DNA of 5,927 bases from Kouleothrix aurantiaca (GTDB lineage: Bacteria; Chloroflexota; Chloroflexia; Chloroflexales; Roseiflexaceae): assembly GCA_001399705.1 (NCBI GenBank), contig LJCR01000164.1, positions 1 to 5,927 of the forward strand, given 5' to 3'. Positions within the stretch are counted from its first letter, which is position 1; each line of letters starts with the position of its first letter. Both the position numbers and the translations under genes were made by a program. Shown here piece after piece: positions 1 to 5,927 of this stretch. The notes under the pieces are model-generated. The model was not told the DNA's origin, did not search any database, and worked only from the letters and a program-made list of their open reading frames with translations.

Positions 1-306
1 GAGGTTGGTGCGCGCCGCAGCAGCCCGGGCAGGCACATCGCGGGCGGCAAGCGTGGCAGGGATGCCCCACTCCTGCGCCAGCCGCGCGACGAACTGGGCC
101 TCGGCAGCCGACTCCGCGCCACGGATCTGGTGATCGAGATGCGCGACATGCAGCCCCACGCCAAGCTCGGGCGCGAGCTGGTGCAGAATGTGGAGCAGCG
201 CGAGAGAATCGGGGCCGCCCGACACCGCCACGACAACCGGCGCGGGGCCAGCAAGCATGTGATGTGCGGCGAGGGCGGCGCGCACGGCCGAAACGAGATC
301 GCTCAT
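1..306 (-). CDS. tilS: tRNA(Ile)-lysidine synthetase, N-terminal part (truncated by window edge)
   Basis: TilS is a cytoplasmic enzyme that uses ATP and lysine to convert C34 of the CAU-anticodon tRNA-Ile into lysidine, so that the tRNA reads AUA and is charged with isoleucine. The visible 102 codons show the N-type ATP pyrophosphatase P-loop SGGPDS at residues 29-34, followed by HLDHQIRGAES at about 56-66. The latter matches the family's 'H-x-x-H-x-x-R-G-x-x-S' region that follows the second strand. The reading frame is open to position 1, so the C-terminal tRNA-binding part lies outside. ATG at 306 is chosen because it leaves the usual short helix (about 20 residues) before the ATP-binding strand. 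A second ATG 16 codons in would cut that helix. No clear Shine-Dalgarno sequence precedes it. The stop codon of the upstream gene lies 31 bases before the start, so the gene is probably the last visible member of the minus-strand operon. Identity is secure from motifs; expression by read-through from upstream is inferred. Confidence 0.93.
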   Translation of the reverse strand, partial: MSDLVSAVRAALAAHHMLAGPAPVVVAVSGGPDSLALLHILHQLAPELGVGLHVAHLDHQIRGAESAAEAQFVARLAQEWGIPATLAARDVPARAAAARTNL

Positions 307-337
307 GGTTCAACCGATCGCGGCGCGGCTGGCGGCC

Positions 338-2254
338 TTAGCTGTTCAGCCGCACGACATACAGCGTCAGGCTGTTTTGCTCGCTGGCCTGGCCGTCCAC
401 ATTCGCCGGCAGCACCGGCTGGCTCACCCAGCCCAGCAAGTAGACGCTGTTGGTATCAGGGCCGCTGGCGGGCGTGTTGGGGTTGCCGAACTGCAGCATA
501 TCGCGGTCGAACAGCAGGTTGATCATCGACTGGCGGTCGAACACGCCGCTTTGCGACAGGCCAAGCCCATTGGGAAAATTGGGCTCCAGCGAGCCATTGG
601 CAATCTGCGCGGCCGCGCCTGGCGCCAGTGTGCCAAGCCGCGCGAATGTATCGCCACGCACAATCACCGCGTCGTCGAGCGCTACCTGGCCGGTGTTGCG
701 CAGCTCGCCGCTCAGGCCGTTTGCCCCGGCGGTCAGGCTGCTTTGCACCTGCACCGGCAGGTCAACCAGCGACTCGGCAACAAAGGTCGTAACCGAGGAA
801 ATGTCGGCCAGCAGCTGCACCGAAGGTGCCCCGGCCTCGTCGACGACGACCGGCTCGAACTGAGCGTTGAGGAACTGCTGGTTAGGGCCGCTGCTGACCT
901 GCGTGGTAGCAGGAAAGGCCAGCGTATAGTTCTCGCGGCGCGGCGAGAAAAAGCCGATAAACGAAGTGGCGTGGCCGCGCGCCTGCCCCTCGCTGCTTTC
1001 CACAATTGCAAGCTGGTTGTACTGCGCGTTACCGCCGCGCAGCAACGTGCCCACCACATACAGCCCGGCCGTGAACACCAGCACAACCACTGGCACAGTG
1101 ATCCAGGCCAGCTCGAGCCGCCCCATGCGGCGCAGCACAATATAGTTGAGCGGGCCAAGCACCAGCACATACGCCAGAATGAACAGCAGCAGCGCCCAGG
1201 GCGAGGGCAAACTGAGCGACGGCAATTTGAGCACACCGCGATCCAGCAGGCTGAACTGGCTCAGGTGCGCGCCGGTGCCGGGTGTAGCAGGCGCAAGCTG
1301 GCGCAGCACGTTGCTCCACAGCGCGCCTTCACCTTCCCAGGCACGTAGAGCAGCAATATCGAAAGAGGTGAAGGTGGCAAAGCCAGCGCCATATGGCTGG
1401 CGAAACAGCAGCCCGCTGCCGGGCGGCAACTGTTCGGCGCCGGGCTGCGGCTCAGCGCGGCTGAGCGTGGTGCTGGCCGGCAGGGTCGCGCCGGCGTTTT
1501 CCGCCAGCGCCGCCAGCGGCGCGAGGCTGCCTTGCGCCAGATCGCCCACCGTGCGCACCGGCAGCAGGTCGCCCAAACCAGCGGCGGTGGCCTGGCCGCC
1601 CGGCCCGCCGCTCACCACAAGCTGCCCGCCCAGGCTCGTCCATAGCGCCAGCGCTTCCCGCTGGCTGGGAAGCAAGGCGGCGGTGTCGATATTATGCAGA
1701 AAAATCGCATCCAGGCCGCGCATGCTCGCAACCGAATCGGGAATATCGGCGGGGGCGAGGTGGCTGATATGCGCCGAGGTGAAATTGCCGATCTGAACGC
1801 TCGACAGGCTGTTGAGCAGCGCCGGATCGCTGCTGGCCACGCCGATCAGAAACACGCTCTCGTCGATCGCGTCGAGCTTGACATCCTGCGTCAGCAGCTC
1901 GGTCGAGCCGTCGAGCAGGCGCAGCTGGCCGTTGCGCACAAAACCGGGGGTATAGACATTGAGGCTCACGCGCTTGCGCGAGCCGCGCGGCAGATCGACC
2001 AGGCGCTGGAAGACCTGTTCGTCGAGCCGGCCGGGCAGGCGCCATTCGAGCGTGGCGCGTACATCTGGCCCATCATTTGCGATATCGACCACCACCGGAA
2101 ACCACTCGGCCAGGCGGTATGCCCCATCGTAGCCCACGCGCGCGCGCATGGTAATCGCGGCCTGGGCGTGTGCGTGCCCCGCAAAGCCCAGCTGCGCCAG
2201 AAACATCGCGATCAAAACCAGCAGTGGCGCGTAGCGCCGGGCAGAGCGGAGCAT
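338..2254 (-). CDS. Uncharacterised membrane protein with signal peptide and large exported region (638 aa)
   Basis: No function is known to me. From the N-terminus: a signal peptide (RSARR, then a hydrophobic stretch at about 10-25, and a likely AHA-Q cleavage site near residue 30). Next is a beta-rich region at 35-130 (Val/Asn-rich, like a CARDB/Ig-type fold). Residues 130-235 resemble a class I glutamine-amidotransferase-like fold: a strand LDAIFLHNID (181-190), a helix, then GGQLVVSGGPGG (209-220). I see no evident Cys-His-Glu triad, so this would be a non-catalytic version. Two membrane helices follow at about 352-374 and 382-406, linked by the basic loop LRRMGR, and a second beta-rich exported domain occupies 410-638. 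Start choice: ATG at 2254 gives a proper signal peptide and has AAGG (2263-2266) 8 bases upstream, overlapping the TAA of the preceding gene. The frame is open further upstream, but that would put a polar, basic extension before the signal peptide. The 10-base gap to the PH-domain gene suggests translational coupling and a shared envelope role (inference). Confidence 0.85.
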   Translation of the reverse strand: MLRSARRYAPLLVLIAMFLAQLGFAGHAHAQAAITMRARVGYDGAYRLAEWFPVVVDIANDGPDVRATLEWRLPGRLDEQVFQRLVDLPRGSRKRVSLNVYTPGFVRNGQLRLLDGSTELLTQDVKLDAIDESVFLIGVASSDPALLNSLSSVQIGNFTSAHISHLAPADIPDSVASMRGLDAIFLHNIDTAALLPSQREALALWTSLGGQLVVSGGPGGQATAAGLGDLLPVRTVGDLAQGSLAPLAALAENAGATLPASTTLSRAEPQPGAEQLPPGSGLLFRQPYGAGFATFTSFDIAALRAWEGEGALWSNVLRQLAPATPGTGAHLSQFSLLDRGVLKLPSLSLPSPWALLLFILAYVLVLGPLNYIVLRRMGRLELAWITVPVVVLVFTAGLYVVGTLLRGGNAQYNQLAIVESSEGQARGHATSFIGFFSPRRENYTLAFPATTQVSSGPNQQFLNAQFEPVVVDEAGAPSVQLLADISSVTTFVAESLVDLPVQVQSSLTAGANGLSGELRNTGQVALDDAVIVRGDTFARLGTLAPGAAAQIANGSLEPNFPNGLGLSQSGVFDRQSMINLLFDRDMLQFGNPNTPASGPDTNSVYLLGWVSQPVLPANVDGQASEQNSLTLYVVRLNS

Positions 2255-2264
2255 GGGTGTAGCC

Positions 2265-3986
2265 TTATGATTCGGAGCGGCGGCGAAGAATGCGGTTGCG
2301 CGCCGCGCTGCGGCGAAGCGCAAGATTCACCTGGCGGCGCACATGCGCAGACACATGGCTGGCCACTTCGCGCTCGACCCTGGCGGGAATTTCTTTGTCG
2401 GCGTACTCGACCACTTTTGCAGAAACGGTTGCGTCGAGCTTGTTCTTATCGACGAGCTCGTCGTGCACGATCTGCATGTCGTGATAGTGTTTGAACATTG
2501 CCACGGTGGCCTGCTGGGCGCGCTCGCGCTCGCGCTTCTTGAAATCGGTCATGTAATCGGTAATTGTGCGAGCAACGTTTTCCGGGTCGGGCACGTGGCG
2601 GAAGGTGAGCTTGCCGCCGCTGCCGCCAGTTTCGATAATCACATCGCCAAAGCCCAGCCAGCTTTCGATATAGCCCTGGTCGAAACGCACATCCTGCAGC
2701 TTGTCGAGCTGGGCGTTACGCTGGCTTTCCGGGCCAAACGGGCGCTTGTCGATATCGATGACTTTTTCACGGTTGAGGATATACTTGTCGTTTTCGTGCT
2801 CTTCGCGGATCCACACAATCCGGGCGATGCTGCCAATCGCGATCGGCAGCCAGATCAGAAACGCAATGCCGCTGGTGAGCAGCTGGAGCCGCACAACAAT
2901 AACAAGAATGATTGTGCTGACGATCAGCACAGCCAACGGGCGCGACATCGCCAGCAGCAGGAAGATCCAGAACGGCCGCCAGGTAATTTCTTCTTTTTTA
3001 TAGTCGATTTCGGGGTTGGTGGCGAACAGCCAGGGGAACATGCCATGATGCTCTTCAACATGGATGGGCGGCGGGTTCTTCTTCGGCGGCTTGTTGCCAT
3101 ACACCTGGTCGTCGATCAGCTGGCGCACGGCGTCAAGATCCTGCTGCTTGCGCAGCTTGCTGACTTCGCCATTGATGCGTTGCTGCATGGTCGATGGGTC
3201 GGCGCACCAGGTGAACTGGATTTTGCTCAGGCCAAGCGAGCTGACCGACAGGTTGCCATAGGCGACCGACGATTTGGCCGGCGGCGGGTCTTTGCGCAGC
3301 CCGATGTTATACAGCAGGCTTTGCCGCCACAAGTTCAGGTTGCCCAAAAAGTGCGCGAAATAGCTTTGCGCCTTGAGATCGATCTGCTGGATGTTATCGA
3401 TTAAAATCTCTTGCTTGACATGCCGCACCAGCAGTTGCGTATCGTCGTAGATGACGCGGGTGGTGGTGAGGATCAGGAAGTCGTTCGCCCAGTCGATAAA
3501 GCTATAGGCCATCGAGCCAAACGCGGTCAGCGCGATCAGGAACAAGACGATATTGATGATATCGGCGCCACGCGCATAGGCAGGGTCGATATAAAAGACG
3601 CGCCCGCCCTGGTAGCGGAAGTAGATCATCACAATCAGCAGCGCCATGCCCAGAACCAGCAGCGCATCGGCGGTTACGCCAAACCAGGCTTTTTTCTTTT
3701 TCTTGGCGTCGCGGTTGCTGCGCAGCCAGAGCACCAGCAGGACGGTCAGCAGCCCGAAAAAGATGATATTCGAGATGTCGAAGAGGCGGTTGGGCACGCC
3801 GACATTGCCAGGAAAAAACAGGCCGCCGGCGGCGCGGTAGAGGCCAACACCAAGGGTCAGGATCATGATCACCAGCGGCACAGTGACGCGCTGGAGCAGC
3901 AGCAGCCAGTGGCGCCGCGCGTAGTGCAGGATTTGTTCGCCTTCCTCATCCTCCAGATCGACCCGGGGTGTCATGAACCTGAACAT
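2265..3986 (-). CDS. Polytopic membrane protein with two bacterial PH-like domains and a basic helical tail (573 aa)
   Basis: Function is unknown. Bacterial PH-like domains of the YdbS/YdbT type occur in membrane proteins and probably act at the cytoplasmic membrane. Order of parts: an acidic N-terminus (DLEDEEGEQ, 10-18); four predicted membrane helices at about 28-50, 72-90, 104-124 and 141-163, with the stop-transfer run DAKKKKK at 93-99; a first PH-like domain at about 165-280 (FLILTTTRVIYDD, then IDNIQQID); a proline/lysine linker (PPKKNPPP, 300-307); two more helices at about 337-365 and 367-391; a second PH-like domain at about 395-480 (YILNREKVIDIDKRPFG, then LDKLQDV); and a charged, helical, Arg-rich tail at 483-573 that looks like a coiled coil. 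Start choice: GAGGAGG (3992-3998) sits 5 bases before ATG 3986. A TTG six codons upstream lies outside that spacing and is rejected. The gene is 52 bases from plsC and 10 bases from the exported-protein gene. Domain family is fairly sure; role is open. Confidence 0.87.
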   Translation of the reverse strand: MFRFMTPRVDLEDEEGEQILHYARRHWLLLLQRVTVPLVIMILTLGVGLYRAAGGLFFPGNVGVPNRLFDISNIIFFGLLTVLLVLWLRSNRDAKKKKKAWFGVTADALLVLGMALLIVMIYFRYQGGRVFYIDPAYARGADIINIVLFLIALTAFGSMAYSFIDWANDFLILTTTRVIYDDTQLLVRHVKQEILIDNIQQIDLKAQSYFAHFLGNLNLWRQSLLYNIGLRKDPPPAKSSVAYGNLSVSSLGLSKIQFTWCADPSTMQQRINGEVSKLRKQQDLDAVRQLIDDQVYGNKPPKKNPPPIHVEEHHGMFPWLFATNPEIDYKKEEITWRPFWIFLLLAMSRPLAVLIVSTIILVIVVRLQLLTSGIAFLIWLPIAIGSIARIVWIREEHENDKYILNREKVIDIDKRPFGPESQRNAQLDKLQDVRFDQGYIESWLGFGDVIIETGGSGGKLTFRHVPDPENVARTITDYMTDFKKRERERAQQATVAMFKHYHDMQIVHDELVDKNKLDATVSAKVVEYADKEIPARVEREVASHVSAHVRRQVNLALRRSAARNRILRRRSES

Positions 3987-3991
3987 GAAGG

Positions 3992-3998
3992 CCTCCTC
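3992..3998 (-). promoter_or_regulatory. Strong Shine-Dalgarno sequence of the PH-domain gene
   Basis: The minus strand reads GAGGAGG followed by 5 bases (CCTTC) and ATG at 3986. It is the strongest ribosome binding site in the window and fixes the start of the 573-residue protein. The other operon genes have only AAGG-type or weak sites, so this gene may be translated more efficiently than its neighbours (inference). Confidence 0.85.
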
Positions 3999-4038
3999 GG
4001 TCAAGCAGGTACGTGGTGCTGCATTCTACTGTATAGAA

Positions 4039-4719
4039 CTACGCCTGAGCCTCGCTGGTTGCGCCGGCGCGGTCTGGTTCCGGCAGATATGCGCCGCGCA
4101 ATTCGGGCGGCAGCAAATATGCGATTTTCTGCATGATTTCGCGTGTTGCCTGCGCACGCTCATCGCGGTGCGCGCCGCCCACGGCAGACGGGCGAAATGG
4201 CTGCCCAACCGTCACCGTCACACGCGGAAAGCCGAGCCAGGGAAAGCGCCGACGAAACACGCGCGACGTGCCGGTGAGCGCCACCGGAATAACTGGCGCG
4301 CCGCTTTTGAGCGCCAGCAGCGCCGCCCCGCCGTGCGCCGGCCCAAGCCGGCCATCGCGGCTGCGCGTGCCTTCCGGGAACATACATAATAGCTCGCCAC
4401 GCGCCAGCACCTCGGCGGCCTGCTGCATGGCCTGCCGGTCGGCCGCGCCACGCCGCACGGTGAACGCGCCAACCAGTGGCATAAACAGGCCAAGCACACC
4501 GCGGCGGTTTTCCACCTTCGACATCAGCGCGACCGGGCGGGGCAGCGCGCCCACCAGAATGCCTGGGTCGATCGCGTCGATGTGGTTGCTCACCACAATG
4601 CCCGCGCCGCTCGGCGGCAGGTTCGCCGCGCCACGCACGCTCGTGCGCGTCAGCAGCGCCATGATCAGGCGGATGAGCGCCCGCACGCACGCGTAGCTGA
4701 AGCGCCGGCGCGCGGGCAT
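4039..4719 (-). CDS. plsC: 1-acyl-sn-glycerol-3-phosphate acyltransferase (PlsC/LPLAT family)
   Basis: The enzyme transfers an acyl chain to the sn-2 position of lysophosphatidic acid, giving phosphatidic acid at the cytoplasmic face of the membrane. In this 226-residue reading the family blocks appear in order: the catalytic H-x4-D motif as NHIDAID (45-51), the block II region GLFMPLVGAFTVRRG (77-91), the glycerol-phosphate-binding block III FPEGTRSRDG (114-123), and block IV VIPVALTGTS (143-152). The N-terminal helix at about 8-24 (CVRALIRLIMALL) would anchor it at the membrane. Length is normal for the family. Start choice: ATG 4719 lies 1 base after the cmk stop and has AAGG (4725-4728) 5 bases upstream, inside the last cmk codons. 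An ATG at 4758 would overlap cmk by 38 bases and adds a polar extension, so it is less likely. The stop is TAG. The acyl donor (acyl-ACP or acyl-CoA) cannot be read from the sequence. A relaxed-specificity LPLAT paralogue is the main alternative. Confidence 0.92.
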   Translation of the reverse strand: MPARRRFSYACVRALIRLIMALLTRTSVRGAANLPPSGAGIVVSNHIDAIDPGILVGALPRPVALMSKVENRRGVLGLFMPLVGAFTVRRGAADRQAMQQAAEVLARGELLCMFPEGTRSRDGRLGPAHGGAALLALKSGAPVIPVALTGTSRVFRRRFPWLGFPRVTVTVGQPFRPSAVGGAHRDERAQATREIMQKIAYLLPPELRGAYLPEPDRAGATSEAQA

Positions 4720-4720
4720 G

Positions 4721-5401
4721 TCAGCCTTGCGCCCGCAGCTGCGCAACGATCGCATCAACCTCGGCCTCGGGCGAGAGGTCGTCGTTGTTCAGCACCAGCG
4801 CGTCGGGCGAGCGGCCCATGACGTGCTGATCGAGCGCGTCGCGGCGCGCAACGTCGGCCTCGATCGCGCCTGTGTCGGCGGCAAGGCCACGCGCCTGCAG
4901 TTCGGCTGCACGCCGGGCGGCCCGCGCGTGGAGCGACGCTTCGAGATAGACCTTCAGCCGCGCCTCGGGCAATACAATTGTGCCGATGTCGCGCCCAACC
5001 ATGACGACCTGGCCGCGCATGCCAATCGCGCGCTGGCGCGCCCGCATAATCGTGCGCACGGCCGGGTGCCTGGCCACCTGCGACACACTTTTCTCAACAC
5101 TGGCGCTGCGCAGTTCCCATGTTGCGTCGGTATTATCGATAAGCACGGTAAACTGCCGCCCATCGTCCTGCGTCGGCGGCGCGATATCAATCGCGAGATC
5201 CTGGGCCAGCCCGGCGAGCGCATCGGCATCGCTCAGATCGAGCTGGCGGCGCAGCGCGGCCCACGTGAGGGCGCGGTACATAATGCCGGTATCGAAATAC
5301 AGGTAGCCGAGCCGCTGCGCCAGAAGCGCGCCAAGCGTGCTTTTTCCTGCGCCGGCCGGGCCATCGATCGTGATCGTGTCAGGGCTGTTTGGTGATGTCA
5401 T
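4721..5401 (-). CDS. cmk: Cytidylate kinase
   Basis: The cytoplasmic kinase phosphorylates CMP and dCMP with ATP to give CDP and dCDP, for nucleic acids and CDP-activated lipids. At 226 residues it has the normal length of the short bacterial type. Visible motifs: TIDGPAGAGKSTLG (11-24) with the Walker A P-loop; YFDTGIMYRALTW (35-47), the nucleoside-monophosphate-binding segment; VGRDIGTIVLPEA (135-147), with the conserved Gly-Arg-Asp; Arg-rich helix HARAARRAAEL (158-168), the lid region; and DVARRDALD (183-191), with the family's acidic/Arg pattern. The Asp that precedes Gly-Arg-Asp in E. coli Cmk is Val here. Start choice: ATG 5401 places the P-loop 13 residues in, as usual. The frame stays open upstream to 5557, but that stretch is intergenic-like, contains the predicted promoter and would give an atypical extension. 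Only a weak AGG lies before the ATG. It is the first gene of the minus-strand operon, directly behind a promoter candidate, and is followed 1 base later by plsC. Confidence 0.95.
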   Translation of the reverse strand: MTSPNSPDTITIDGPAGAGKSTLGALLAQRLGYLYFDTGIMYRALTWAALRRQLDLSDADALAGLAQDLAIDIAPPTQDDGRQFTVLIDNTDATWELRSASVEKSVSQVARHPAVRTIMRARQRAIGMRGQVVMVGRDIGTIVLPEARLKVYLEASLHARAARRAAELQARGLAADTGAIEADVARRDALDQHVMGRSPDALVLNNDDLSPEAEVDAIVAQLRAQG

Positions 5402-5447
5402 TGCCTGGCTATATCTGTGTGTATGGCGTGGGAAGCATTTCCGCGCT

Positions 5448-5477
5448 ATTGTAGCACGGGCGCGCAAGAGCCGGCAA
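5448..5477 (-). promoter_or_regulatory. Sigma-70-type promoter candidate for the cmk-plsC-PH-tilS operon
   Basis: On the minus strand TTGCCG (5472-5477) is separated by 18 bases from TACAAT (5448-5453). The -10 box is preceded by TGC, an extended -10 arrangement (TGnTACAAT). Transcription would start near 5441, leaving a leader of about 40 bases before the cmk ATG at 5401. Only three of six bases match in the -35, so recognition would rest mainly on the extended -10. Seen as a motif match in the right place; not proven. Confidence 0.5.
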
Positions 5478-5487
5478 GCGTTTCTTA

Positions 5488-5517
5488 TTGGACGCACGCC
5501 GCATTCATGTCTATAAT
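5488..5517 (+). promoter_or_regulatory. Sigma-70-type promoter candidate for the rightward gene
   Basis: A perfect TATAAT (5512-5517) lies 18 bases downstream of TTGGAC (5488-5493), which keeps the TTG of the consensus. The start would be near 5524, about 42 bases before the ATG at 5566. No Shine-Dalgarno sequence is visible between them. Position in a divergent intergenic region supports the call; the weak -35 limits confidence. Confidence 0.5.
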
Positions 5518-5565
5518 ACGCTATCGTTTCCCGTGCCGATAGCTGCCCGCGAGCCACATATATTT

Positions 5566-5927
5566 ATGAATAGCACGTTCGCCCCCGACGAGAGCATTGA
5601 GCCACGCCCGCAACAACGCCCAAAGTTTGCGGCTGCTTCCTGGCACCACTGGGCGCTGCTGGCAGCGATTATGCTGCTGGGGGCGTAGTTCAATGCGCTG
5701 AACCTGTTGGGCTGGGATGGAAGCACCGGCCAGCACCCCGACGAGCGCTTTATGTCGCTGGTGGCCGACCACCTGAAGTCGCCAGCGAGCCTGGGCGAGT
5801 ATATCGACTCGCGGCGCAACCCGCTCAACCCGCGCAACGCCGGCTACCCATTCTATGTGTATGGCCTGCTGCCGCAGACGCTGACGCACTACACGGCGGT
5901 GATGCTCACGCCAAACAGCGCGCTGCC
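5566..5927 (+). pseudogene. N-terminal part of a polytopic glycosyltransferase-like membrane protein, interrupted by an in-frame TAG (truncated by window edge)
   Basis: ATG 5566 opens a frame of 40 codons: a polar start, then a hydrophobic helix (HHWALLAAIMLLGA) ending at a TAG at 5686-5688. The same frame continues without another stop to the window end for 79 full codons. The continuation contains GQHPDERFMSLVAD, then NPLNPRNAGYPFYVYGLLP. From recall, this pairing (helix, HPDERF, LNPRN, FYVYG-x-LP) resembles the first helix and first extracytoplasmic loop of large Chloroflexota membrane proteins annotated as glycosyltransferase family 39 or DUF2298-like, which use lipid-linked sugars. The acidic pair in HPDE would be the usual catalytic loop position. 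No frameshift is needed, only one changed codon. plsC in this window ends in TAG, which argues against a reassigned amber codon. The alternative is a shorter intact gene starting at ATG 5752 or TTG 5707, but that would lose the first helix, and HPDERF as well for 5752. Family assignment is moderate; the stop is directly seen. Confidence 0.6.

Noticed and set aside
135..141. cmk-like or other restriction/defence or phage genes in the window
   Set aside because: All frames with recognisable motifs belong to housekeeping or envelope genes. No nuclease, transposase, integrase or repeat array was seen.
305..1348. Long plus-strand open frame (347 codons) opposite the 638-residue protein gene
   Set aside because: It lies antisense to a gene with signal peptide, membrane helices and a ribosome binding site. 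Its product is a low-complexity Gln/Arg/Ala/His mix with no domain, as expected for a GC-rich shadow.
2343..3404. Long plus-strand open frame (353 codons) opposite the PH-domain gene
   Set aside because: Antisense to a well-supported gene. The composition (Asp, Ala, His, Gln) reflects reverse-strand codons, and there is no ribosome binding site or recognisable motif.
4023..4035. AT-rich patch (minus-strand TATACAGTAGAAT) between plsC and the PH-domain gene as an internal promoter
   Set aside because: It offers -10-like hexamers, but no acceptable -35 box lies 16-18 bases upstream, so I do not call a promoter.
3411..4136. Plus-strand open frame (241 codons) spanning the plsC/PH-gene junction
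   Set aside because: It crosses two real minus-strand genes and their gap, and its product is Gln/Asp/His-rich without motifs.
315..5370. Recurrent CGATCG palindrome (seven copies by eye, for example 315, 1864, 2840, 4569, 4747, 4861, 5365)
   Set aside because: Copies are scattered within codons for Ile/Asp/Arg and show no spacing pattern. A genome-wide count would be needed before calling it a signature repeat.
5402..5557. Upstream extension of the cmk frame (52 extra codons)
   Set aside because: It would run through both promoter candidates and add an atypical basic extension before the P-loop. ATG 5401 gives the normal family length.
5686..5688. Genetic code change with TAG as a sense codon
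   Set aside because: plsC ends in TAG at its expected family length, so TAG still works as a stop here. One isolated amber is better explained by mutation or error.

Overview
The window is high-GC bacterial DNA with tightly packed genes. The tandem-PH membrane protein, the secreted-face membrane protein and the 'HPDERF'-type membrane protein start resemble what I know from filamentous Chloroflexota (Chloroflexia, Roseiflexus/Chloroflexus-like). That assignment is inference from recall; no marker such as rRNA is present.

Layout. Five genes lie head to tail on the minus strand and probably form one operon, read from right to left: cmk (cytidylate kinase, 5401-4721), plsC-type 1-acylglycerol-3-phosphate acyltransferase (4719-4039), a 573-residue membrane protein with two bacterial PH-like domains (3986-2265), a 638-residue membrane protein with a signal peptide and a large exported region (2254-338), and the first 102 codons of tilS (tRNA-Ile lysidine synthetase, 306 to the window edge). 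Gaps are 1, 52, 10 and 31 bases. A sixth gene starts on the plus strand at 5566 and runs off the right edge. It looks like the N-terminus of a large polytopic glycosyltransferase-like protein, but it carries an in-frame amber codon at 5686-5688.

Regulation. The 164-base divergent intergenic region (5402-5565) holds two back-to-back sigma-70-type promoter candidates whose -35 boxes are only 10 bases apart, one firing into each transcription unit. The only other sizeable gap (3987-4038) carries a strong Shine-Dalgarno sequence for the PH-domain gene.

How the genes fit together. cmk supplies CDP/dCDP and hence CTP-linked precursors, and PlsC makes phosphatidic acid, the substrate that CTP activates in phospholipid synthesis. 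The next two genes encode uncharacterised envelope proteins, and tilS is a translation gene. No mobile element, CRISPR array, structural RNA gene or phage gene is visible. I found no convincing novel system. The points most worth checking are the amber codon, the tandem-PH/exported-protein pair and the shared divergent promoter region.
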